DNA of 23,509 nucleotides, from the IMG/VR virus record IMGVR_UViG_3300043436_000548, positions 1 through 23,509 of that record; one strand, written 5' to 3'. The position numbers and the translations under genes are program-made. This document shows positions 15,590 to 21,568 of the stretch, piece by piece. Numbering within the stretch: position 1 is the first letter of the stretch; each line of letters starts with the position of its first letter. Under the pieces are notes generated by a model. That model had not been told where the DNA came from. It did not search any database and worked only from the letters and a program-made list of their open reading frames with translations. The DNA is from a virus.

Positions 15590-15841
15590 TCACTTTTTAA
15601 AAAAGATATTATTCATTAGGTTCCTAAATAGCGGAGCAGATACCCCTGCAACGAATGCCACCAAAACGCAATTAAGGACCATTACAGGCAGGAAGTACAA
15701 AGCAATGGCAACATATACACTGAGGCACATATTACAAGAGAATGGTTTAAAATTGAGTTTCCACTTCTCAGGCAGTCTTGCCATTTCTATAAAGTAGAAC
15801 ACAAAGAAAAGTGATGCGATAACAATTTTAATGAGTAACAT
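15590..15841 (-). CDS. Small integral membrane protein
   Basis: The protein has 83 aa with three likely membrane segments, about 2-20 (LLIKIVIASLFFVFYFIEM), about 38-52 (MCLSVYVAIALYFLP) and about 53-72 (VMVLNCVLVAFVAGVSAPLF). A C-x-x-C pair (CNMC) sits at the start of the second segment. It overlaps the sigma-like gene by 14 nt. It lies far from the lysis genes, so a holin role is less likely than membrane reorganisation or superinfection exclusion. I cannot assign a family. Confidence 0.6.
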   Translation of the reverse strand: MLLIKIVIASLFFVFYFIEMARLPEKWKLNFKPFSCNMCLSVYVAIALYFLPVMVLNCVLVAFVAGVSAPLFRNLMNNIFFKK

Positions 15842-16343
15842 GGTTTTTGATTTTATATTTAAGAAGAGTTTTTGTTTTCTTTATGGTCTTCATTAGGGAA
15901 CGATAAGGGATACCAGTGTCCCGTGAAAGACTCATTATGTTCTGTCCATTCTCGGAATATAGTCTAAGTATCTCAAGTTCGTACCAATGGAGAATCTTTA
16001 AAGAATTATTTAATTTTATAGTTATCTCATCGGTTTGGATGGTATCACTTACATCGGGTGCATCGTGTTTCTCGGTCCATTCGGTAAACACCCTGCGGAA
16101 CTTATTAAAGAAGGTAGACCTATCGGACTTAATCATTGATAGCATTGTGCGAACCAAGTAGAACTTTAGGAATCCACCCGTATGCATTGACATAAACTTG
16201 ACTTCATCCATCTCGCAAAGCACCATAAACATCTCCTGCCTCAAGTCATCCTGCAACTCAAATGGTTGCATCTTCTTGATGGCATTGTCTATATCCTTGT
16301 CGGTGTATAGACCTGCGATGATATCGTTCTTTGTCAAACCCAT
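15828..16343 (-). CDS. Sigma-70-like factor (candidate late regulator)
   Basis: The protein has 171 aa. Residues about 28-85 look like sigma region 2: an acidic helix LQDDLRQEMFMVLCEM and then GFLKFYLVRTMLSMIKS with aromatic and basic residues, followed by FFNKFRRVF. Residues about 115-165 look like region 4: HWYELEILRLYSENGQ, then a helix-turn-helix MSLSRDTGIPYRSLMKTIKK. Size and order match small phage sigma factors, which direct host RNA polymerase to phage promoters. A structural regulator with the same fold is possible. It sits between replication and accessory genes and overlaps the VRR-NUC gene by 10 nt. Confidence 0.65.
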   Translation of the reverse strand: MGLTKNDIIAGLYTDKDIDNAIKKMQPFELQDDLRQEMFMVLCEMDEVKFMSMHTGGFLKFYLVRTMLSMIKSDRSTFFNKFRRVFTEWTEKHDAPDVSDTIQTDEITIKLNNSLKILHWYELEILRLYSENGQNIMSLSRDTGIPYRSLMKTIKKTKTLLKYKIKNHVTH

Positions 16344-16642
16344 TCGTTAAGTTCAGGGATGCCTTTGTTATCTGTTGCAAGGTAACACAATGCACCTGCA
16401 TTTTTTGCCCTATTGAGAAAAACTATTTGATAATCGCTAAGTTTATCCTTAATTGTTTTAACCTCGCAATAAACCGCCTTACCTGTACTTTTGCAGAATC
16501 CCGTGATATCTGCAACACCTCTCTCACCAATGAACTTCCTGCCAGGTACAGACAGATTATTGTTCCTCCAAACATAGTAACCCTTTGATTCTAATTTGAT
16601 AAGTGCAAACTTGGTTAACATTCCTGCGGTTAAGTCCATCAT
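16334..16642 (-). CDS. VRR-NUC domain nuclease
   Basis: The protein has 102 aa, about the usual length of stand-alone VRR-NUC proteins. It shows GERGVADITGF (Asp45), then VYCEVKT (Glu60, Lys62) and LSDYQIVFL (Gln72), which together form the PD-(D/E)XK-like active site of this family. GALCYLA follows. Such nucleases act on branched DNA, possibly resolving junctions in replication or before packaging. A second Met follows the first, so the start could be one codon later. It overlaps the upstream gene by 4 nt. Confidence 0.8.
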   Translation of the reverse strand: MMDLTAGMLTKFALIKLESKGYYVWRNNNLSVPGRKFIGERGVADITGFCKSTGKAVYCEVKTIKDKLSDYQIVFLNRAKNAGALCYLATDNKGIPELNEWV

Positions 16643-17400
16643 TTATCTTTTAAAAGTTTATCAAAGTAGCATGATACCGCCATACGATAGCACTGATGCT
16701 CAAGATACTCTTCATCCTTTAACTTGTTCTTGATGTCTATCTTGTCCTGCCTTGAACCTTTAAACATCCTGTCATTCATTGCAGATATTACCTTATCATA
16801 GGTATCCTCAACCTCAACAATGATTTTACCACGTTTGTGCAGGATATGGAAGACATCTATCCCGAACACAATGTTATCCCATTGCTTAAACTTTGAGTAA
16901 CAATCAAAGGCAGTTTCTATCTTTTCATCATCAGTTACAAATCTTGGTTGCCATTTAGACTCCTGCTCAACTGGTTTAATCTCGTTAAGTTTCTGCATTC
17001 CATACCTTGCAAATGCTCTAAGTAACCTGTGAAGGTATAGCATTGAAAAGTTTTGGTATGTTTCTGCTTCTATGTCAAGTTTACCCTTTGCTGCTAAATC
17101 AAAAGCAAGGGATAACTCACCGAACTTGATGTTAGGGTATTCCTCCATTATGGACTTGTACATAAGCAAAAGGTCTGCATTGTTTGGCATCTTATCACCT
17201 TTAACACCAAGTTTCTGCATCCCGTTGATAAGTTCATCAATAACCAATGCAGTGCTTAAATTCTTGATAGGTTCACTGGTTCTTGATAGTTTAAACTTCT
17301 CAAGGTCTAATTCCTCTGAGTTGGTCAATCTTTTCTGCGTACTGATGGAGTTCTGCTCTGCGTTCTGCATAGATGTCAGAACTTGATTTAGTGGTAACAT
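16639..17400 (-). CDS. Replication-associated protein, unknown family (helicase-loader position)
   Basis: The protein has up to 253 aa. The core about 75-145 reads ADLLLMYKSIMEEYPNIKFG, LSLAFDLAAKGKLDIEAE and FSMLYLHRLLRAFARY, a pattern I know from phage proteins downstream of replication initiators. The rest is helical and charged; no Walker motif is seen, so it is not an AAA+ helicase. Its place after the initiator is where lambda P-type helicase loaders lie; that role is inference. The start is uncertain: 17400 overlaps the initiator gene by 101 nt, while a TTG near 17328 would overlap by about 29 nt. Confidence 0.55.
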   Translation of the reverse strand: MLPLNQVLTSMQNAEQNSISTQKRLTNSEELDLEKFKLSRTSEPIKNLSTALVIDELINGMQKLGVKGDKMPNNADLLLMYKSIMEEYPNIKFGELSLAFDLAAKGKLDIEAETYQNFSMLYLHRLLRAFARYGMQKLNEIKPVEQESKWQPRFVTDDEKIETAFDCYSKFKQWDNIVFGIDVFHILHKRGKIIVEVEDTYDKVISAMNDRMFKGSRQDKIDIKNKLKDEEYLEHQCYRMAVSCYFDKLLKDK

Positions 17401-18040
17401 TTGATTTATAATTTTTAGAGTTTTTAATCCAGTTCCTTGATGCTGCTTTCCAGTCCTTCATTGGGTTCTTACCTACCTTCCAACCATTGCTTTCGTAGTA
17501 GTTGAAGAATCCCTCTGCTTCTGTTAGGTTTGCAAGTTCTTCAAAATAGTTCTGTACTTCAAATAACTCAGGGCGTACAAAACCTACTTTACTTTCTTTT
17601 ACTTTAGTTTCCTTTACTTTACTTTCCTTTATTTGCATTGCATCGGCATTGCATTTGCTATGCATTTGCATTGCATTTGCATCTGTTTCTACCTTATCCC
17701 ATCTTTTTTGTGCTGCAACTCTTGCTCTTTGGGTCTTTTCTATGTAAGGTTGTAGGTAGTAAATCTGCTTAATACTAAAAAAGTTCTCATTTGAATCAAC
17801 TTCAAATAAACCATAATTGCATACCACTACTCTTACTTTTTGCTCACTAATGCCGAATTCATGTGCAAGAATGTAAATATCATCTAATGGATATTTGAAG
17901 TCATTTTGCTCTCTAAGCACTTCCAGTAACATAAAATAGATTGCATAACCTTCAAGACCTAACTCAATGCGAACACGCATAATCTTTCTATCGTGCCTTG
18001 AGTTTGCGAAATGCGGAAAATAAAACGCATCTTTCTTCAT
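17300..18040 (-). CDS. Replication initiator with DUF4373 (Lin1244/Lin1753-like) domain
   Basis: The protein has 246 aa. Residues 1-100 match the DUF4373 N-terminal domain: MKKDAFYFPHFANSRHDRK, then GLEGYAIYFMLLEVLREQ and FGISEQKVRVVVCNYGLF, a winged-helix unit typical of phage replication proteins. A low-complexity linker about 108-150 (Asn/Ala/Met-rich, then repeats of KESKV/KETKV) leads to a DnaD-like C-terminal part with FFNYYESNGWKVGKNPMKDWK. The DNA that encodes the linker carries five 11-bp iterons, a candidate origin. The gene starts right after a promoter, hairpin and terminator element, so its expression is probably controlled by attenuation. It would open the origin and recruit helicase. 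Confidence 0.8.
   Translation of the reverse strand: MKKDAFYFPHFANSRHDRKIMRVRIELGLEGYAIYFMLLEVLREQNDFKYPLDDIYILAHEFGISEQKVRVVVCNYGLFEVDSNENFFSIKQIYYLQPYIEKTQRARVAAQKRWDKVETDANAMQMHSKCNADAMQIKESKVKETKVKESKVGFVRPELFEVQNYFEELANLTEAEGFFNYYESNGWKVGKNPMKDWKAASRNWIKNSKNYKSNVTTKSSSDIYAERRAELHQYAEKIDQLRGIRP
17583..17630 (-). repeat. Purine-rich tract beside the iterons (candidate unwinding region)
   Basis: On the coding strand this stretch is almost all A and G, built from near-repeats of AAAGTAAAG and GGAAA. Together with the adjacent iterons it recalls the AT-rich, strand-asymmetric part of the lambda origin. In protein it encodes the K-E-S-K-V-K-E-T repeats, which are common in linkers of this protein family, so a coding-level explanation is also possible. 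Confidence 0.4.
17629..17683. repeat. Five 11-bp iterons inside the initiator gene (candidate origin)
   Basis: On the plus strand five tandem 11-bp units start at 17629, 17640, 17651, 17662 and 17673, with consensus GCATTTGCATT. The third to fifth match over the GCATTTGC core; the second has two changes and the first has two changes at its edge. The period is one turn of DNA and is not a multiple of three, so it does not follow from repeats in the protein. Iterons in the linker of an initiator gene are the known arrangement of lambda-type origins. Confidence 0.6.
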
Positions 18041-18087
18041 AAAATAAAAAAAGGGGATTCAGGTGTAGTGTGTTTACCCGATTCCCC
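18041..18087 (-). terminator. Intrinsic terminator just before the initiator gene
   Basis: On the minus strand GGGGAATCGGGT (18087-18076) pairs with ACCTGAATCCCC (18064-18053), 12 positions with one A-A mismatch and one G-T wobble, around an 11-nt loop. TTTTTTTATTTT (18052-18041) follows and runs into the ATG of the initiator gene. Stopping transcription here would shut off that gene, so it probably works as an attenuator. Confidence 0.85.
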
Positions 18088-18142
18088 ATTCTTGTCTGTT
18101 CTTACAAACAAGCATTTGCACACTACCTCAAATGCTTGTCTA
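18041..18142 (-). ncRNA. Structured leader RNA with kissing loops (attenuator or small RNA)
   Basis: The promoter-like site at 18148-18155 would start RNA near 18142. The RNA begins with a perfect 11-bp hairpin, ACAAGCATTTG (18139-18129) with CAAATGCTTGT (18118-18108), loop AGGTAGTGTG. The terminator hairpin follows. The loop bases GTAGTGTG (18126-18119) are the exact complement of CACACTAC (18072-18065) in the terminator loop, so the two loops can kiss over 8 bp. No reading frame is apparent in it. This is a strong structural signal; the role in controlling replication or immunity is inference. Confidence 0.6.
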
Positions 18143-18147
18143 CTTTG

Positions 18148-18155
18148 CAAAGATA
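18148..18155 (-). promoter_or_regulatory. Candidate promoter of the leader RNA
   Basis: On the minus strand TATCTTTG (18155-18148) matches the Bacteroidota -7 element TAnnTTTG exactly, and a C-A follows as is common. No TTG or TTTG lies at the usual -33 distance, so an activator may be needed. A perfect 10-bp palindrome CTTTGCAAAG (18143-18152) overlaps it and could be an operator. Confidence 0.5.
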
Positions 18156-18160
18156 CAAAA

Positions 18161-18409
18161 TTATTCACTTATTGCATCTTTTTTCTTAACTCGGACCGCA
18201 TAGGTTTTCCCATCCAGTCTGCTAATCACCTTGCGACCAACCTGCCTCAAGTCGCTAATTTTATTGGGAGGATATCCCATAAAGTTACAAACGCACTTCC
18301 CTGACCGATAGGTGACCGCCTTTGCCCTGCGTTCTTCTATGTCCTCAATGCTTAGGTCATAGACAAGATACTCAACTGCATTCTCTAAATGATAGGTTAA
18401 ATCTCTCAT
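18161..18409 (-). CDS. Hypothetical protein
   Basis: The protein has 82 aa. The N-terminus is helical and acidic (LENAVEYLVYDLSIEDIEERR), and the rest is basic (RQVGRKVISRLDGKTYAVRVKKKD) with two close cysteines (KCVC). I do not recognise the family. It overlaps the nuclease gene by 4 nt and is the last gene before the leader RNA and initiator gene. Its stop lies 5 nt before the promoter-like site. Confidence 0.6.
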   Translation of the reverse strand: MRDLTYHLENAVEYLVYDLSIEDIEERRAKAVTYRSGKCVCNFMGYPPNKISDLRQVGRKVISRLDGKTYAVRVKKKDAISE

Positions 18410-18870
18410 AGTTCCATCTTTAATCTGTCCTGTGATATTCCATAGGTATCTCCATGACCCAAGTTAACAAGGTTCTCAGGTTTAAAAACTTCTGACCCTC
18501 GGAAGTATCCCTTAAACTCATAGTTAGGGAATTCGCCTACCATTAAGGCATAATACTCAGGTATTGCACGATGCTTCCAAGTTCCTACCAATAGCATCCC
18601 ATTTGGTTTCTTTGTAGTCTTTACATCTATAAACCCAACACCATTAATGTAGCAATCGTATGGAATAGGATGGTCAATGGTCATGTCAGGATAGATATTT
18701 TTCAGTTTGCAAAATGCAAACTCTCCACCAATGCCTTCAAGGTTAATAAGTAGGTCATCTCCATTGCCCATCTTGTAAGACCTGCTTCCTCTGTCTATAT
18801 TGCTATTGTGTCTTGCTAACGCTAAACTTCTGACTATTTCTTGTTCGTGATTATCAAGTGATATTTGCAT
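18406..18870 (-). CDS. PD-(D/E)XK nuclease-like protein
   Basis: The protein has 154 aa from the ATG at 18870 (MQISLDNHEQEIVRSLALAR), which follows the leader AAACCAAACACA. Earlier in-frame starts at 18900 (ATG) and 18924 (TTG) are possible. It shows GIGGEFAF (Glu50), then IPYDCYINGVGFIDVKTTKK (Asp72, Asp82-x-Lys84), the E...D...D-x-K pattern of the fold. LLVGTWKH and YYALMVGEF follow. It lies after an SSB-like gene, so it may process DNA in recombination; it is shorter than lambda Exo-type nucleases. Confidence 0.65.
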   Translation of the reverse strand: MQISLDNHEQEIVRSLALARHNSNIDRGSRSYKMGNGDDLLINLEGIGGEFAFCKLKNIYPDMTIDHPIPYDCYINGVGFIDVKTTKKPNGMLLVGTWKHRAIPEYYALMVGEFPNYEFKGYFRGSEVFKPENLVNLGHGDTYGISQDRLKMEL

Positions 18871-18924
18871 TGTGTTTGGTTTAAATATGGGTGAGGTCAT
18901 TACAACCTCACCCTTGGTTTTCAA

Positions 18925-19188
18925 TCAGAATGGCAAGTCTTGGGGTTCTTCTTGTTTTGAAGGTCCACCTGCTGCCATATACTTGGCATTCCCGATGATT
19001 GTACCTTTCTTGCCTTGCTCCCTTTCTTCCTTTGTAATAGATTCTACTATAAATCCATTGTTACCGTACTGGTCCACCTCTTCCTTGAGGAATAAGGTAG
19101 CAGATAGGTACTGACCTTTTTTACCCTTGTAAAGGCGTTTGGCATCAATTTTACTTACATCAATGTTAAGACTAATTAACTTTTGCAT
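18925..19188 (-). CDS. Single-stranded DNA-binding protein-like
   Basis: The protein has 87 aa and ends KQEEPQDLPF, the acidic tail with terminal D-L-P-F by which SSB proteins bind partners. The body is beta-prone and basic (LISLNIDVSKIDAKRLYKGK, YLSATLFLKEEVDQYGNNGF), consistent with a short OB-fold. It would coat ssDNA during phage replication and recombination. It is shorter than host SSB (about 110-180 aa). It lies between the coiled-coil protein (7 nt away) and the nuclease gene. Confidence 0.75.
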   Translation of the reverse strand: MQKLISLNIDVSKIDAKRLYKGKKGQYLSATLFLKEEVDQYGNNGFIVESITKEEREQGKKGTIIGNAKYMAAGGPSKQEEPQDLPF

Positions 19189-19195
19189 ATTTGTT

Positions 19196-19627
19196 TTATT
19201 TACTGAGTTGAATTTTGAAGGTTGAAGTTACTGACTTAATAGGTAGGTCGCCTTTATGGTAGGTCTTTTCTTTGTCCTCTATTTCCTTTTGCTTTTCCTT
19301 TAGCAAGGTAATCTGCTCTTCAAGTTCTGACCAACCTGCAAGGTCTGAAAAGTCATACTTGATACTTTCCATATTGGAAACAACTGCACCAAGTACCTCT
19401 GCTTTGCCCTTTGGATGCTTCATAAGTTCTGATAAAACATTCTCGGTTATTCGGGATTTTACCAACTTAACCAATTGCTCTAAACTATTAAACTTAATTG
19501 CAACCTCTAATGGGTCAAGCAGTCCATCATTGACTTGCTCTTGGATAGCATCTGCCATTAACTCAATCCCAAATTTGGTGGGAGCAATATCCCCCACCTT
19601 TATTTCATTAACCTTTAAGGAGTTCAT
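19196..19627 (-). CDS. Coiled-coil protein of the recombination operon
   Basis: The protein has 143 aa. Residues about 95-125 (LEEQITLLKEKQKEIEDKEK) form a coiled coil; the N-terminal part is helical (IELMADAIQEQVNDG, SLEQLVKLVKSRI). I do not recognise a family. Lying between the annealing protein (20-nt overlap) and the SSB-like protein, it probably acts in recombination or as an accessory to them; a Gam-like role is possible but not supported by motifs. Confidence 0.6.
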   Translation of the reverse strand: MNSLKVNEIKVGDIAPTKFGIELMADAIQEQVNDGLLDPLEVAIKFNSLEQLVKLVKSRITENVLSELMKHPKGKAEVLGAVVSNMESIKYDFSDLAGWSELEEQITLLKEKQKEIEDKEKTYHKGDLPIKSVTSTFKIQLSK

Positions 19628-20372
19628 TCTTTCTTGCTTTTAGTTGGTCCTTGATAAATGTGTTGGTTTCAATCTTATGCTTGTTGGCATCATACACCGC
19701 CTTGAGTTCCACAATGTTACTTGCCTTCTTGATTGCGATTGCAAGTCTTCCAATGCTTAACTCTGCATCTTCCTCAATTACCTCAGCCTCAATATCCATC
19801 TCAGGCATCAATGCTTTTATCATTGTGTTTATTGGAGTTGAATTTATAAGGTCTTTATTGTCAACAGTTGTAGTGATTGCTACTGTGGTTGCATTAGGGA
19901 TTGATTCTGCCTCTGATTCATCAAGAACACCCAATCCTAAGAGGTCAAGTGTTGCCCTTCTTTTTGCCTTGGTTTCCGCTTTCATAATGGCATTAGCATA
20001 CATCTCACCTTTAAGTCCTGCTATGTTTACTGCTCCGATACTTTCCGTACATCTGCCATCAGGAAGGGATGCTTTAGAAGTTACAATGTAAACACCTGCC
20101 TCTGCATTTGTGTCCCTTGAGGTAATCAAGTGCGATACTTTATGCAGTTTGTTAAGTTGCTGAGTTCCTGACCTTGTGCAGTAGAGGACTTCCTTGCCGT
20201 TAAGTCTGAGGATGTCAAAAGGTTTTGTAAATGGGTCAAGTCCCATTCTTTCACAGTACCCGTTATAATACCTCACTTTGTCGTTTGCCGACAACTTGGA
20301 TAAGTCCCCCTGTAAGATTAACTGGTTCGCAATAGAGGTTTGCTGGTCTTGATTCTTGTTCTGTTGTGTCAT
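19608..20372 (-). CDS. Putative single-strand annealing recombination protein
   Basis: The protein has 254 aa. The conserved part about 20-150 reads ILQGDLSKLSANDKVRYYNG, GLDPFTKPFDILRLNGKEVL, LPDGRCTESIGAVNIAGLKG and KAETKAKRRATLDLLGLG (131-148). From memory this pattern occurs in phage proteins annotated as annealing recombinases, and its late basic helix resembles the segment found near the end of Rad52/Erf-type cores. I cannot name the subfamily from sequence alone. It would pair complementary ssDNA in phage recombination and replication. The start at 20372 follows AATCACAACAAA. It is followed by the coiled-coil protein, SSB and a nuclease. Confidence 0.6.
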   Translation of the reverse strand: MTQQNKNQDQQTSIANQLILQGDLSKLSANDKVRYYNGYCERMGLDPFTKPFDILRLNGKEVLYCTRSGTQQLNKLHKVSHLITSRDTNAEAGVYIVTSKASLPDGRCTESIGAVNIAGLKGEMYANAIMKAETKAKRRATLDLLGLGVLDESEAESIPNATTVAITTTVDNKDLINSTPINTMIKALMPEMDIEAEVIEEDAELSIGRLAIAIKKASNIVELKAVYDANKHKIETNTFIKDQLKARKNELLKG

Positions 20373-20607
20373 TTTGTTGTGATTTTAGTAAATATGGAAA
20401 AGGTTTTTCTATCTTAAAAGGTGTGTTCTCTTTCATTGGTGAGATATGAGATATGTAAATTTCCCACTCTTTAATACTTTTCAATCCATAAAAAAAGTAC
20501 CATTGCCTTCTTTGCTTTTCTATTGCTTCAAAGGTTCTTTGTGGAAATGCAGTTGCTCTAACTTCACCTCTTACCTCAAGGGTCATTTCTATTCTCTCAT
20601 AGTACAT
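20263..20607 (-). CDS. Hypothetical protein overlapping the annealing gene
   Basis: The protein has 114 aa and starts MYYERIEMTLEVRGEVRAT; the start overlaps the upstream stop by 11 nt. A later ATG at 20586 is possible. The first 75 residues look protein-like (beta-prone, basic, aromatic-rich), while the last 36 codons lie inside the annealing gene in another frame and look like an accidental extension. No motif or membrane segment is recognised. Confidence 0.5.
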   Translation of the reverse strand: MYYERIEMTLEVRGEVRATAFPQRTFEAIEKQRRQWYFFYGLKSIKEWEIYISHISPMKENTPFKIEKPFPYLLKSQQNDTTEQESRPANLYCEPVNLTGGLIQVVGKRQSEVL

Positions 20608-20854
20608 ATTCTTCCTGCTTTAGTTTATCCTCAGAATACTTTTGGATACACTTTTCTTCTACCAATGCATAAACATCTCTTTTGAATTCGGGTTTCAGGT
20701 TAAATACATACCAACCTGGGAAGTTGATATACCTAACATTGATTTCCCATTCTCCATCTTTAGTAGTAACGAAAGCACCAGCAGTTGCATGTAGGTCAAC
20801 ATTTGCGTTGAACCATTCTTTAGGCATTGTAACATTTGCGGTAACGTAGTTCAT
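20597..20854 (-). CDS. Hypothetical protein
   Basis: The protein has 85 aa. The N-terminal two-thirds look beta-rich (YVTANVTMPKEWFNANVDL, GEWEINVRYINFPGWYVFNL) and the C-terminus is helical and acidic. No known domain is recognised. The start follows AACACAAAACAAATCAC, the leader type used here. It lies 21 nt after the HTH gene. Confidence 0.6.
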   Translation of the reverse strand: MNYVTANVTMPKEWFNANVDLHATAGAFVTTKDGEWEINVRYINFPGWYVFNLKPEFKRDVYALVEEKCIQKYSEDKLKQEEYVL

Positions 20855-20875
20855 GTGATTTGTTTTGTGTTAAAG

Positions 20876-21046
20876 TTAATTAATTTCTTCTAATGTTTGA
20901 AATAATTTTTGCATTGTGCAAAGCCTAACCTTGCCTGTTTTTTCTGCCCTGTTAATTGTTGCCAGTGAGATGCCTGACAGTTCTGCTAACTTTTCCTGTG
21001 TTACTTCTTTTGCTCTTCTTGTTTTTCTGAGTTCTTCCTTTGTCAT
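20876..21046 (-). CDS. Small XRE-family HTH regulator
   Basis: The protein has 56 aa: MTKEELRKTRRAKEVTQEKL is helix one, and EKLAELSGISLATINRAEKT is the helix-turn-helix, with the Q-x-x-L-A and S-x-x-T-I-x-R-x-E signature of the Cro/CI class. A short C-terminal helix follows (MQKLFQTLEEIN). It is a bare DNA-binding domain, in the size range of Cro. The start at 21046 follows AACAATAAAACCAAAACA. It would bind operators as a dimer, perhaps controlling the early promoter at 22025-22054 or the palindromic promoter near 18148. Confidence 0.85.
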   Translation of the reverse strand: MTKEELRKTRRAKEVTQEKLAELSGISLATINRAEKTGKVRLCTMQKLFQTLEEIN

Positions 21047-21063
21047 TGTTTTGGTTTTATTGT

Positions 21064-21228
21064 TTAAAATATTCTGTATAAGTCTGCGTAAGGGTCATTG
21101 TTCTTCTTGCTCTTGACTATCTTCTCACAGACCTTGCAACGATTGCTCAACTTGTCCACCCTTGTGTTGCTTTTGTGGAACTCGGTTTTAGGTTTCTCTT
21201 TTTTACACCGACCGCATACTTTTGTCAT
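21064..21228 (-). CDS. Small zinc-ribbon protein
   Basis: The protein has 54 aa: MTKVCGRCKKEKPKTEFHKS followed by CKVCEKIVKSKKNN. The two C-x-x-C pairs 22 residues apart, with K-x-x-x-x-F-x-K-S between, form a typical small treble-clef or zinc ribbon, as seen in HNH-associated phage proteins, but no HNH follows. It is basic, so nucleic-acid binding is likely. It overlaps the upstream gene by 4 nt (ATGA). Confidence 0.75.
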   Translation of the reverse strand: MTKVCGRCKKEKPKTEFHKSNTRVDKLSNRCKVCEKIVKSKKNNDPYADLYRIF

Positions 21229-21479
21229 AGTTCTTCATGTTTTAGAAATGTACAATTATTGCAACCTCTTCCATTGCATTCGGGACAGGTTTCTTCAGGT
21301 TCAATTTCAGGTAGGATTACAGACCTAACATATCCCATCAAGCGGAACTGTTCAACAGTTACTTTAAGGTATTGTACTGCTTCTCCGCTATAAATCATAG
21401 CATCAATAAGTTCACCGAGTAACTTGTGCCGTTCAAAGGTGTTTAGGTCCATCCATTTAGGCAGTGACATCTTGGACAT
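21225..21479 (-). CDS. Protein with C-terminal zinc-binding motif
   Basis: The protein has 84 aa from the ATG at 21479 (MSKMSLPKWMDLNTFERHKL), preceded by AATCACAATAAAAACACAAA. ATGs at 21470 and 21452 in the same frame are alternatives; I reject the longer frame to 21539 because another gene occupies that DNA. The body is helical (LLGELIDAMIYSGEAVQYLK), and the end has EETCPECNGRGCNNC, a DnaJ-like C-x-x-C-x-G-x-G cluster. A small metal-binding regulator is likely. Confidence 0.65.
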   Translation of the reverse strand: MSKMSLPKWMDLNTFERHKLLGELIDAMIYSGEAVQYLKVTVEQFRLMGYVRSVILPEIEPEETCPECNGRGCNNCTFLKHEEL

Positions 21480-21568
21480 TTGCTTTGTGTTTTTATTGTG
21501 ATTGTGTAAAGTGATTTGCATATTCTGCATTTTACCCATATTGGTTGCAGTATCTTCTTTGTATTCAT
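21443..21568 (-). CDS. Com-like zinc ribbon protein
   Basis: The protein has 41 aa: WVKCRICKSLYTITIKTQSK then CPRCHCLNGW. The pattern C-x-x-C-x13-C-P-R-C with an I-x-x-C start resembles Mu Com, a small RNA-binding zinc protein that controls translation of a modification gene (established for Mu). The start at 21568 shares its A with the stop of the previous peptide gene (TAATG), and the 3' end overlaps the next gene by 37 nt. Whether this one binds RNA is inference. Confidence 0.6.
   Translation of the reverse strand: MNTKKILQPIWVKCRICKSLYTITIKTQSKCPRCHCLNGWT

Noticed and set aside
21480-21539. Longer version of the zinc-motif protein starting at 21539.
   Set aside because: This DNA encodes the Com-like zinc ribbon in another frame, and the extra residues (many N, K, Q, M, H) look like a shadow.
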